From a bacterium (GTDB lineage Bacteria > Actinomycetota > Acidimicrobiia > Acidimicrobiales > CATQHL01), in assembly GCA_026708055.1 (NCBI GenBank), contig JAPOVS010000056.1, positions 1 through 64,000 of the forward strand: 64,000 nt of DNA, written 5' to 3'. Made by a program: the position numbers and the translations under genes. Every line of letters starts with the position of its first letter. Position 1 is the first letter of the stretch. The notes under the pieces were generated by a model. The model had not been told where the DNA came from. It made no database searches and worked only from the letters and a program-made list of their open reading frames with translations. Shown piece after piece: positions 28,337 to 36,251 of the stretch.

Positions 28337-29157
28337 CGGCCGGCGTCCTGCACTCGCTGCGCGTGCAACCCGCGCAGGTCCGATGCGGCGATGAGGCGTT
28401 TGGTGTAGTCGTGCTGCGGCGAGAGCAGGACCCCGCGCATGTCCCCGTCCTCCACGACCCGCCCGTCGTGCATGACCGAGACCGTGTCGCAGTACTGGGC
28501 GATGATGCCCAGGTCGTGGGTGATGATGAGAACCGACAGCGACAATTCCGACTGCAGGAAGGCGATCAACTCCAGGATCTGGCGCTGGATCGTGGCGTCG
28601 AGGCCGGTGGTGGGCTCATCGGCGATCAGCACCTCCGGATCGCAGAGCAGCGCCGTGGCGATCACGGCCCGCTGCGCCAGACCGCCGCTCAACTCGTGGG
28701 GGTACGACCGGGCGATCCGGTCCACGTCGTCGATCCCGACCAGGCGGAGCCGCTCGCGGATCCGGGCGGCGCGCCCCCGCCGGTCCAGGTCCAGATGCGC
28801 CTTCAACACGTTGGCCATCTGGGTCTCGATGGTCATCATCGGGTACAGCGCCGTCCGGGGGTTCTGGAACACCATGCCGATCGATGCGCCGCGCAGCTCC
28901 CGCAGTTCATCGGCGTCGAGCCCGAGCAGCTCCCTGCCTCCGAGTTGCACCGAGCCTGCGGTGATCCGCCCACCGGGAGGCAGGAGTCCGATGACCGAGC
29001 GCGCCGTCATCGACTTCCCCGAGCCGGTCTCGCCCACGAGGCCGTGCATCCGGCCCCTCCGGAGCTCCAGGCCGACGCCGTCCAGCACGGGGGTGACGCC
29101 GTCGCGCCCGGTGATCTCGACGCTGAGGTCCCTCGCCACGAGGGCCGGTCCGCTCAT
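28333..29157 (-). CDS. Oligopeptide-type ABC transporter ATP-binding protein (OppD/DppD-like)
   Basis: 274 residues. Walker A GETGSGKSM, signature LSGGLAQR, Walker B VLIADEPTTGLDAT, switch ITHDLGI. It is about 50 residues shorter than typical OppD, which usually carries a longer C-terminal extension. The ATG at 29157 overlaps the upstream permease stop by four bases, and its own stop overlaps the next ATPase start. It works as a heterodimer with the OppF-like subunit. Confidence 0.93.
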   Translation of the reverse strand: MSGPALVARDLSVEITGRDGVTPVLDGVGLELRRGRMHGLVGETGSGKSMTARSVIGLLPPGGRITAGSVQLGGRELLGLDADELRELRGASIGMVFQNPRTALYPMMTIETQMANVLKAHLDLDRRGRAARIRERLRLVGIDDVDRIARSYPHELSGGLAQRAVIATALLCDPEVLIADEPTTGLDATIQRQILELIAFLQSELSLSVLIITHDLGIIAQYCDTVSVMHDGRVVEDGDMRGVLLSPQHDYTKRLIAASDLRGLHAQRVQDAGR

Positions 29158-30050
29158 CGCAGGTGCACCTCCCGGGCCTGCTCGATCCCCTCGCTGAGCA
29201 GGTTGAAGGCGAACACGGCGAACGCCAGGAAGATGCCGGGGAAGATCGAGATCCACCACTGGCCGGTGGTGATGTAGCCGGCGCCTCCGAGGATCATCGA
29301 ACCCCATTCGGGCGTCGGCACCTGCACCCCGACGCCCAGGTAGGCCAGGCCCGCCAGCGTGAGGATCCCGTAGCCCATCGAGACGCCGAACTGCACGACG
29401 GCGGGTCCGAGCGAGTTGGGCAGCACGTGGCGGAACACGAGGCGCGTGGTGGAGTTGCCCAGCGCCACCGCGGCCTGGATGTAGCGCTGCTCGCGGACGG
29501 TCAGCACGCGGCTGCGGACCAGCCGCAGGAACACCGGAGCGTTCACGAAGGCCAGGACGAACACCACGTTGGTCAGGCTGTTGCCGCCCAGTGACACCAG
29601 GGCGATCGCCAGGATCAGCAGCGGGAAGGCCTGCACGATGTCGGCGAGCCGCATCGAGAACTCGCCCATGAGGCGCCGGGAGAAGCCCGCGGCCACGCCC
29701 AACACGATGCCGATCAGCGCGCCGAGGCCCACCCCGAGCACCACGATGGTCAGATCGATCCGCGGGGCGTGGAACACCCGCACGAAGATGTCGAACCCGG
29801 AGCGGTCGGTCCCGAAGGGGTGCCGGACGCTGGGCGGCCGCAGCGCCTCGCGCGGGTTGGCGATCTCGGCGCCGAATTGCCAGACCGCCGGGACCACGTA
29901 GGCGCCCAGCGCCAGCACGAAGATGATGAACGCACCCCACAGCAGCGGGGGGTTCAGGCTCCGTCGCAGCCGTTTGGCGAAGCCTTCGGCGTGTCTCGGC
30001 AGCACGAACTCGAGAGCGGCCTCGTTGCGGGCGTCCGGGGGCGGGTTCAC
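29154..30050 (-). CDS. Dipeptide/opine-type ABC transporter permease (OppC/DppC-like)
   Basis: 298 residues from a GTG overlapping the OppB-like stop (GTGA). An N-terminal soluble segment of about 35 residues leads into a first helix (PPLLWGAFIIFVLALGAYVV). The HPFGTDRSGFDIFVRV motif marks the OppC family, and the permease loop AAVALGNSTTRLVFRHVLPNSLGP couples to the ATPases. Five to six helices follow. It sits in the inner membrane. Confidence 0.93.
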   Translation of the reverse strand: MNPPPDARNEAALEFVLPRHAEGFAKRLRRSLNPPLLWGAFIIFVLALGAYVVPAVWQFGAEIANPREALRPPSVRHPFGTDRSGFDIFVRVFHAPRIDLTIVVLGVGLGALIGIVLGVAAGFSRRLMGEFSMRLADIVQAFPLLILAIALVSLGGNSLTNVVFVLAFVNAPVFLRLVRSRVLTVREQRYIQAAVALGNSTTRLVFRHVLPNSLGPAVVQFGVSMGYGILTLAGLAYLGVGVQVPTPEWGSMILGGAGYITTGQWWISIFPGIFLAFAVFAFNLLSEGIEQAREVHLR

Positions 30051-31066
30051 AACCGCACCCGGGGGTCGATGACCCGGTAGAGCAGATCAACGACGAAGAA
30101 GATGGCCACCGACAGCGCCCCCGCGACGAGCACGAACCCCTGCACGGCCGGGAAGTCGCTCTGGCGGATGGCGTTGACGGCGTACTGGGCCGCTCCGCCC
30201 CAGGAGAACACCGTCTCAACCAGCACGGCGCTTCCCAGAAGCACGCTGAAGAGGATTCCCACGAAGGTCACCACCGGGGGAAGGGCGCCCCGCGTGGCGT
30301 ACACCCAGAGCTTGCGGTTCGACAGGCCGCAGGCCCGCCCGAAGAGGATGGAGTCCGATGTCAGCGATTCGATGGCGGCCGAGCGGGCCAGGCGGGCGAT
30401 GGGCGCGGTGAAGATGAGCACCATCGTCATGAGCGGCAGCCAGATGTGGTGCAGGGATGCCCTGAAGGCCTCACCGTTCAGCGTGATCATCGCGTCGAAG
30501 AGCGCCGCGCCGGTCACGTCGCGCGGTGCGGGTCCGCCCGGAGACAGCTGTCCCGTGGGGCCGGGGGCGATGTCGAGCTTGAAGAAGAAGACGAACAGCA
30601 GGACGAGTCCCAGCCAGAAGTCGGGCACCGAGAGAGCGGAAAAACTGCCGAAGCGGACCGCCCTGTCGCCGCCCCTGCCCCGCCGATGGGCCGCATAGCT
30701 GCCCAGCGCCAGACCGAAGACGAGGGCGAAGGCCAGTGCCAGCACGACCAACTCCAGCGTGGCGGGCAGCCGGTCGGCCAGATCGGTCGTGACCGGACGG
30801 TCAGTGAAGAGCGACGTGCCGAGATCGCCGCGGACAGTGTCGCCGAGGAAGTCGGCGTATTGAGCACCCAGCGGCTGATCCGTGCCGAGTTGGGCCCGGA
30901 CGTTGGCGATCACCTCCTCTGTGGCGAAGGAGCCGGCGACCAGATACGCCGGGTCGCCGCCGGCCAGCCGGGTGAGGAAGAAAGTCGCCGTCGCCACGCC
31001 GAATAGGATCGGAATCATGAAGAGGATGCGCTTGACGATGAGCCACGCCCATTGCCGCGCCCTCAC
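30047..31066 (-). CDS. Dipeptide/opine-type ABC transporter permease (OppB/DppB-like)
   Basis: About 339 residues from a GTG at 31066, chosen because the family starts a few residues before the first membrane helix (WLIVKRILFMIPILFGVATATFFL). A TTG at 31159 would add 31 residues of unusual sequence. The GGDPAY and QLGTDQPLGAQY motifs and the EAA-like loop RACGLSNRKLWVYATRGALPPVVTF are family features. It is the first gene of the minus-strand operon and divergent from the isocitrate-lyase-family gene. Confidence 0.92.
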   Translation of the reverse strand: MRARQWAWLIVKRILFMIPILFGVATATFFLTRLAGGDPAYLVAGSFATEEVIANVRAQLGTDQPLGAQYADFLGDTVRGDLGTSLFTDRPVTTDLADRLPATLELVVLALAFALVFGLALGSYAAHRRGRGGDRAVRFGSFSALSVPDFWLGLVLLFVFFFKLDIAPGPTGQLSPGGPAPRDVTGAALFDAMITLNGEAFRASLHHIWLPLMTMVLIFTAPIARLARSAAIESLTSDSILFGRACGLSNRKLWVYATRGALPPVVTFVGILFSVLLGSAVLVETVFSWGGAAQYAVNAIRQSDFPAVQGFVLVAGALSVAIFFVVDLLYRVIDPRVRL

Positions 31067-31180
31067 GACAGTGCCACCCGCACGAGTTGCAACCGTACTC
31101 CCGGAGCCCGATGCGCGGGGAAACCGCGCCGGCGCGGCCGCGTCGGTAACCGGCGGCAACCCGCAGGTCCGGCGGCGCTG

Positions 31181-32131
31181 ATGGTCTCCCCGGAGACCGC
31201 CGGTTCGGAGACCTCCGGTATCCCCCAGGGGGTCGGGGGGCCGCCGGCCCCATCACGGTGTGCCGCCCTGCGGGCTCTGCTCGACCGACCGCAGGCCACG
31301 GTCGTGGTCGGCGCGGTGAACGCCCTCGCGGCCCGCCTGGTGGAGCGGGCGGGATTCGACTGCTGTTTCGTGACCGGGGCTGGGCTCGCCAACTCGCAGT
31401 TCGGGCTGCCGGACATCGGTCTCGTCTCGATGACCGAAGTGGTGGACGAGGCCGCCAGGATCTGCGATGCCGTCGATATCCCGGTCATCGTGGACGCCGA
31501 CACCGGCTTCGGTGGACCGCTGTCGGTGATGCGCACGGTCCACCTGCTCGAGAAGGCGGGCGCCGCCGCCGTCCAGATCGAGGATCAGGCGATGCCGAAG
31601 CGGTGCGGGCACTTCGCCGGGCAGCGGCTCGTGGAGCCCGCGGAGATGCTCTCCCGGATCGACGCCGCGCTCAGTGCCCGTGCGGACCCCGACCTGGTGG
31701 TGATCGCCCGGACCGACGCTCGCTCGGTGCTGGGCTTCGACGAGGCGATGCGCCGGGCGCGCCTCTACGCGGAGGCCGGAGCCGACGTCATCTTCGTGGA
31801 GGCGCCGCGGACGGTGGAGGAGATACGCGGGATTCCCGCCGAGTTGGGGGGCACGCCCGTGCTCCTCAACGTCGTGGAGGGAGGCAAGACCCCACAGTTG
31901 CCCCGCGAGGAGTTGCAGGAGATGGGCTACCGGTTGATCCTGCACGCCAATCTGCTGCTGCGGGTCATGCTCAAGGCCGGCGAGGACGCTCTGGCGCATC
32001 TCTACGAGCACGGCGACTCTGTGGATTTGGGCGATCGGGTGCTCGGATGGGCGCAGCGTCAGGCCCTCGTGGATCTGGAGCGGTTCGACGACCTCGAGAA
32101 TCGACTGAGCAATGAATCGATTGAGCAATGA
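31181..32131 (+). CDS. Isocitrate lyase/PEP mutase family enzyme
   Basis: 316 residues. The N-terminal ALLDRPQATVVVGAVNALAARLVERAGF, the VIVDADTGFGG metal/substrate loop, AAAVQIEDQAMPKRCGH (the K(K/R)CGH catalytic-cysteine loop) and VIARTDAR are all typical of 2-methylisocitrate lyase and relatives such as oxaloacetate decarboxylase or dimethylmalate lyase. It would cleave or decarboxylate a small 2-oxo or hydroxy acid. It opens the plus-strand side of the catabolic island. Its last ten codons are part of a degenerate tandem repeat. Confidence 0.88.
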   Translation: MVSPETAGSETSGIPQGVGGPPAPSRCAALRALLDRPQATVVVGAVNALAARLVERAGFDCCFVTGAGLANSQFGLPDIGLVSMTEVVDEAARICDAVDIPVIVDADTGFGGPLSVMRTVHLLEKAGAAAVQIEDQAMPKRCGHFAGQRLVEPAEMLSRIDAALSARADPDLVVIARTDARSVLGFDEAMRRARLYAEAGADVIFVEAPRTVEEIRGIPAELGGTPVLLNVVEGGKTPQLPREELQEMGYRLILHANLLLRVMLKAGEDALAHLYEHGDSVDLGDRVLGWAQRQALVDLERFDDLENRLSNESIEQ

Positions 32132-32173
32132 ATCGGCCGAGAAATGAGTCAACCGAAATGAGTCGACCGAAAG
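32099..32173 (+). repeat. Degenerate tandem repeat at a gene end and leader
   Basis: Five units of about 14-16 bp follow each other: AATCGACTGAGCAATG, AATCGATTGAGCAATG, AATCGGCCGAGAAATG, AGTCAACCGAAATG and AGTCGACCGAAAG. The first two encode the C-terminal NRLSNESIEQ of the lyase-like protein; the rest lie in the leader of the next gene up to 13 nt before its ATG. Repeated GAGCAATGA words place stops and starts close together. Confidence 0.6.
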
Positions 32174-32186
32174 AGACCGAGACCCC

Positions 32187-32900
32187 ATGAGCAGCCAGAC
32201 CGAGGATCGACGGTCGTGGCTGGCCTCGATCCCCGGAGACGACCTCGACGTGTACGAGTTGTCGGGATTCGGCGGGGCCTCGGGTTTCGGCGACCATCCC
32301 GCGCTGCTCGTCATCGACGTGCAGTACCGCACAGCCGGCGACAGGCCGGTGCCGATCCGCGAAGCGATCACCACCATGTACCCGACGGCCTGCGGCGACA
32401 GGGCGTGGGCGGCGATGCCGCACATCGCCCGGCTCCTCGGCGCGGCGCGGGAGGCCGCGATCCCGATCGTCTACCCGTACGTCGCACCCAAGAAGGCCGT
32501 CGACGCGGGGCGCTTCGGCAGCATCAACCCGGCCATCACCTCGATCAGCGAGCGGGGCTACGAGTTCGTGGCCGAGGTGGCGCCGGAGGAGGGAGACGTG
32601 CTGCTTCCCAAGCGCCACGCCAGCGCCTTCTTCGGAACGGCTCTGGTGAGTTACCTCGTGGACTTCGGGGTGGACACGGTGATCCTCGCCGGCTGCACCA
32701 CGAGCGGATGCATCCGGGCCACCGCCGTGGATGCCTTCTCCTACAACTTCCGGACGATCGTCCCCGAGGAGTGCGTGTACGACCGCATCCAGGCGAGCCA
32801 CGACGTGGGGCTGTTCGACCTCGATGCCAAGTACGCCGACGTGCTGCCGGCGGCGGCGGTCATCGATCGGCTCCGCGGACTGACTCCTCTGTCGCACTGA
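32187..32900 (+). CDS. Isochorismatase-fold cysteine hydrolase (N-carbamoylsarcosine amidase-like)
   Basis: 237 residues. The catalytic triad of the family is in place: Asp in LLVIDVQ, Lys in LLPKRHASAFFG, and Cys in GCTTSGCIRATAVDAF. The form of the cysteine loop and the length are closer to N-carbamoylsarcosine amidohydrolase and ureidoacrylate hydrolase than to nicotinamidase. It would release ammonia and CO2 from an N-carbamoyl compound. With hydantoinase on the other strand this matches the later steps of creatinine or hydantoin breakdown. Its 3' end overlaps the convergent MFS gene by 41 nt. Confidence 0.85.
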   Translation: MSSQTEDRRSWLASIPGDDLDVYELSGFGGASGFGDHPALLVIDVQYRTAGDRPVPIREAITTMYPTACGDRAWAAMPHIARLLGAAREAAIPIVYPYVAPKKAVDAGRFGSINPAITSISERGYEFVAEVAPEEGDVLLPKRHASAFFGTALVSYLVDFGVDTVILAGCTTSGCIRATAVDAFSYNFRTIVPEECVYDRIQASHDVGLFDLDAKYADVLPAAAVIDRLRGLTPLSH

Positions 32901-34416
32901 CGGCCGCGGAGGGCTCCCGCTTCGGCCTCAGGACGGCGATAGCCAAGACGGCCGCCGCGGCGATCGCGGCGAGCACGATCAGGGCGGCCTGCCCGACCGC
33001 GGTGGTGAAAGCCTTCTCGCCGGCGATCTCGTAGAGCACGGCGTCCGCTTCCGAGACGCCCGGCGGTGCCGCACTGCGCCCCAACGCCAGGTCGGTGGTG
33101 ATCTCGGCGGGCACGTCCGGGTCGAGCCCGTCATCCCCCAACAGGGAGCGGTAGACGCCGCCGACCCGCGAGGCGACGAGCGAGCCGATGATGGCGATCG
33201 AGAGGAGCTGGCCGAGCTGGATCGCCACGGTGTGCGCGCCCGAGACGATCCCGCCGCGGGATGCGGGCGCGGCGCTGAGCGCCAGATGCAGCGAGACCGC
33301 CGGGAACACCGACATGGCGCCCCCGACCAGCGCCAGGGCGATGCCGACGACGGGGTACGGCGACATGGGGGTCATCCGGGAGACCAGCACGAGGCCGGCC
33401 ACCTCCAGCAGCACGGCCGACCCCAGCATGCGGCCGAAGCCGAACCGCTCGAGAAGGCGCATGGCGAAGGGGGAGATCAGGGCGGCCACGACGCCGAACG
33501 GCATGAACGCGGCGCCCGCCACCAGCGGCGAGAACCCGAGTATGCCCTGTAGGTAGGTGATCACGAAGAACATCGTCCCGACCACCGAGACGATCGCCAG
33601 CAGCATGATGATGAGGCCCGCAGCGAGGCGCCGGCGGTCGATCCCCACCTCCGGGCGCGAGCCGGCCCCGCGGCGCAGGGCCGCCGTCATGAGCGCCAGC
33701 ACCCCCAGGCCTCCGAGCACCCGCCACAACACCGGGCCGGAGCCCCAGCCCTCCTGGCCGGCGCTGATGAGGCCCCAGATCAGCAGGGCCAGGCCGACCG
33801 AGCCCGCAAGACTGGGCAGCACCCGCAGGTCGGTCGCGGTCGGCGGCGCCGGATCCTCCCGCACACCGATCAGCACCGGCACCAGCGCGGCCAGTGCGAA
33901 GCCGCACGACAGCCAGAAGATCGACCACCACGGCCATGCCCGCAGCAGGAGCCCGCCGATGAGGGGGCCGATCGCCGAGCCCCCGAGCGCACCGGTGAAC
34001 CACAGGCCCAGCGCGACGTTGAGCGGCCGCCCGGCGGGCAGGTGCACACGCAGCAGCGCCACGGAGGCCGGGAAGGCCAGCGCCGCGCCGGTGCCCGACA
34101 CCGCCCGCAGGCCGATCAGCAGTCCCATGCTGCCGGCGAAGGCGCTGCCGACCGTGCCGGCGATGAAGAGCGCCAGTCCGCAGCGGAGCATCAACGAGGT
34201 GCCGAAGCGGTCCGTCAGCCCGCCCCCCAGCATGACCAATGCCGCCAAGGGAAGGAGGAATCCCGAGAACATCCACTGGGTTGCCGACAGGTCGGCGCCG
34301 AGCGCCTCGGCGATGGTCGGCGCTCCCAGCAGCACCGTCGCCTGGTCGAGATTCAGGACGAGGCTGGTGAGTGCTCCTGCTGCCATCACCCACCAGTGGG
34401 ATCGTTCAGCTGTCAT
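32860..34416 (-). CDS. MFS transporter, drug:H+ antiporter family (DHA2-like)
   Basis: 518 residues with about 14 membrane helices. Motif D1-like LNLDQATVLLGAPTIAEALGADLSATQW begins the chain, GGLTDRFG is the loop 2-3 motif A, and GTGAALAFPASVALL resembles the antiporter motif C region. It probably exports a small molecule by proton exchange. The C-terminal tail is charged. Substrate unknown; its place in the island could mean export of a by-product. Confidence 0.88.
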   Translation of the reverse strand: MTAERSHWWVMAAGALTSLVLNLDQATVLLGAPTIAEALGADLSATQWMFSGFLLPLAALVMLGGGLTDRFGTSLMLRCGLALFIAGTVGSAFAGSMGLLIGLRAVSGTGAALAFPASVALLRVHLPAGRPLNVALGLWFTGALGGSAIGPLIGGLLLRAWPWWSIFWLSCGFALAALVPVLIGVREDPAPPTATDLRVLPSLAGSVGLALLIWGLISAGQEGWGSGPVLWRVLGGLGVLALMTAALRRGAGSRPEVGIDRRRLAAGLIIMLLAIVSVVGTMFFVITYLQGILGFSPLVAGAAFMPFGVVAALISPFAMRLLERFGFGRMLGSAVLLEVAGLVLVSRMTPMSPYPVVGIALALVGGAMSVFPAVSLHLALSAAPASRGGIVSGAHTVAIQLGQLLSIAIIGSLVASRVGGVYRSLLGDDGLDPDVPAEITTDLALGRSAAPPGVSEADAVLYEIAGEKAFTTAVGQAALIVLAAIAAAAVLAIAVLRPKREPSAAVSATEESVRGADR

Positions 34417-34506
34417 GCGCGGTCAGGGCGCCCGCGGGGCTGATCACCTGGACATCGCCAGCAGTCTGGAGCTCGCTGCCGGGTCGGGATGCACGCGCGG
34501 GGCTGG

Positions 34507-35331
34507 TCACTCTCCCTCGATGCGGTCCACGAACGACATCACGGCCTCGGAGAATTCCCTCGGGAACTCGGGCACGACGGCCACCCAGCCGCGGATGTTG
34601 GGCTCGGGGCCGGGGATCTCGACGTACTCGCTGTGGGGGATCGCGGCGTGCGCCTTCACCGTGTAGGAGTACAGAACCTCCTCCTCCACGTTGAGGACCA
34701 GGACCGGGCACTGCAGTTGGGGGTACGCCGCGTAGTGGTCGTACTGCACGACGGCGACGTAGGTCCACCAGTAGTTCGGGCCCGCCTGCAGCTTGGCGAT
34801 GAGCTCTCGCAGGTATGTCTCACCGTCGTTCTCGGTCGCGAAGTGGGCCACGTAGTCCAGGATGTCGTTCGCCAGGAACTCGCCCTTGCCGTCGGGCACC
34901 CAGCCCGACTTCAAGTCGTCACGAGACAGCCAATCGTCGCGCTCCTCCTGGTCGTCCACGGCGAGGATCGGTGCGATCACGAGTGATTTGACCCGCTCGG
35001 GAGAGTTGGCCGCCACGTCCACCGCGATGCTGGCGCCCGTGTGGAACCCCACGATGTTTGCCTGCTCGTACCCGAAATGGTCCAGCAGGCCGATGACGGC
35101 CTGGGAGTAGTAGGGGATGCCCTCGGTCGGCTGCTCGGCCGGATGGTCGGACATCCCGAACCCCGGCGTATCCATGGCGATCGTGTGGTAGCGCTCGGCG
35201 AAGTAGGGGATCGCCCGCAACCACATGACCGAGCTGCTGGCGGTCTGGTGCAGCAGGATCAGCGGGGGCCCCTCGCCGGCCTCGACGTAGTGAACCTGTC
35301 CCACCGCGGTGTCGGCGTACCCTCGCCTCAT
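34507..35331 (-). CDS. Alpha/beta hydrolase with His at the nucleophile elbow, copy 1
   Basis: 274 residues. The fold is clear: HG-like oxyanion strand (LILLHQTASSS), DTPGFGMSDHP, the elbow ANIVGFHTGASIAVDVA and a C-terminal PVLVLNVEEEVL strand. At the elbow G-x-S-x-G the serine is replaced by His (H97, GFHTG), so a classical serine-hydrolase mechanism is unlikely. The divergent neighbour shows the same change. GAGGGGG precedes the ATG at 35331. Possible roles are a non-hydrolytic lyase, decarboxylase or isomerase. Confidence 0.85.
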   Translation of the reverse strand: MRRGYADTAVGQVHYVEAGEGPPLILLHQTASSSVMWLRAIPYFAERYHTIAMDTPGFGMSDHPAEQPTEGIPYYSQAVIGLLDHFGYEQANIVGFHTGASIAVDVAANSPERVKSLVIAPILAVDDQEERDDWLSRDDLKSGWVPDGKGEFLANDILDYVAHFATENDGETYLRELIAKLQAGPNYWWTYVAVVQYDHYAAYPQLQCPVLVLNVEEEVLYSYTVKAHAAIPHSEYVEIPGPEPNIRGWVAVVPEFPREFSEAVMSFVDRIEGE

Positions 35332-35366
35332 CAGTACCCCCTCGCAACAGTCCGGGTGCAGGACGT

Positions 35367-35381
35367 GGGGTACAGTACCCC
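35367..35381. promoter_or_regulatory. 15-bp palindrome between divergent alpha/beta hydrolase genes
   Basis: GGGGTACAGTACCCC is a perfect 7-bp dyad around a central A. A half copy, AGTACCCC, lies at 35333-35340, across the ribosome site of the minus-strand hydrolase. The arrangement is that of an operator controlling both genes. The regulator is not identified. Confidence 0.5.
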
Positions 35382-35414
35382 GCGCACCGGATGCCGGTGG
35401 CGGAGGGAATCACG

Positions 35415-36251
35415 ATGCTGGAAGCGGAGGGAACGAGCCGCAGGCTCATCAGTACTCGTCACGGCCATGTGCACATGCGCAGCAACGGCGAGGGCGATCC
35501 ACCGCTCGTGCTGCTGCACATGGGCCTCTCGTCGGGCCGCATGTACCGCCACATCACCCCTCGGCTGTCCGCCGGGCGCCGGGTGGTCGTGCCCGACCGT
35601 CTCGGGTTCGGGTGCTCCGATCACCCGCGGCCCGGCCTGTCCCTGGGTGACTATGCCGACTCCACGATCGACGCGCTCGACGCCATGGGGATCGGCCAGT
35701 TCGACGTTGCGGGTGTCCACACCGGTTCGTGCGAGGCCATCGATCTGGCGGTGCGCTACCCGGACCGGATCCGGCGGATCGCGGTCGTGACCGTGCCGGT
35801 GTTCTCGCCGGAGGAGATCCCGCAGTACAAGGACAACTACCTGCACGAACCGAGGCCCGATGCCGACGGCTCGCATCTCGACTGGTACTGGCGCTGGTGG
35901 CGCGACGGCGGCTTCGGCGGCGCGGCCGAGCGCTCGCGCGCCTGGTCGCCCGACCTGCTGCACGAGTTCCTGATGGATCATCTGGGGGCGCAGCCCGATC
36001 CCTGGATGACGTACCACGCCGTCTTCGACCATCCGACCGGCGAGTTCGTCTCGAAGATTCGCCAGCCCTTCTTGGTAGTCGACGTCCACGACGATCTGAC
36101 CACCCAGACCGCTCGGGCGATGCCGTTGCTGCCGGCTCACACCCAAGTCGTCTCGCGACCGGATCTCACCGACGTGCTGGAGCTCTTCACAACCGCCGCC
36201 GATGAGATCGCCGAGCACTTCGAGGGGTTCTTCGAGGAGGTTCTCCCGTGA
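35415..36251 (+). CDS. Alpha/beta hydrolase with His at the nucleophile elbow, copy 2
   Basis: 278 residues from ATG 35415, chosen because CGGAGGG ends 7 nt before it (an ATG 24 nt earlier lacks a site). LVLLHMGLSSGR, DRLGFGCSDHP, and the elbow FDVAGVHTGSCEAIDLA with His (H102) instead of Ser. It is clearly related to its divergent neighbour at 34507-35331 but well diverged. The stop overlaps the GTG of the deacetylase-like gene (GTGA), so both are made together and may act on one compound. Confidence 0.85.
   Translation: MLEAEGTSRRLISTRHGHVHMRSNGEGDPPLVLLHMGLSSGRMYRHITPRLSAGRRVVVPDRLGFGCSDHPRPGLSLGDYADSTIDALDAMGIGQFDVAGVHTGSCEAIDLAVRYPDRIRRIAVVTVPVFSPEEIPQYKDNYLHEPRPDADGSHLDWYWRWWRDGGFGGAAERSRAWSPDLLHEFLMDHLGAQPDPWMTYHAVFDHPTGEFVSKIRQPFLVVDVHDDLTTQTARAMPLLPAHTQVVSRPDLTDVLELFTTAADEIAEHFEGFFEEVLP

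Noticed and set aside
32099-32173. The short tandem repeats as a phage attachment site
   Set aside because: There is no integrase and no tRNA gene in the window, and the units are degenerate and repeat more than twice.
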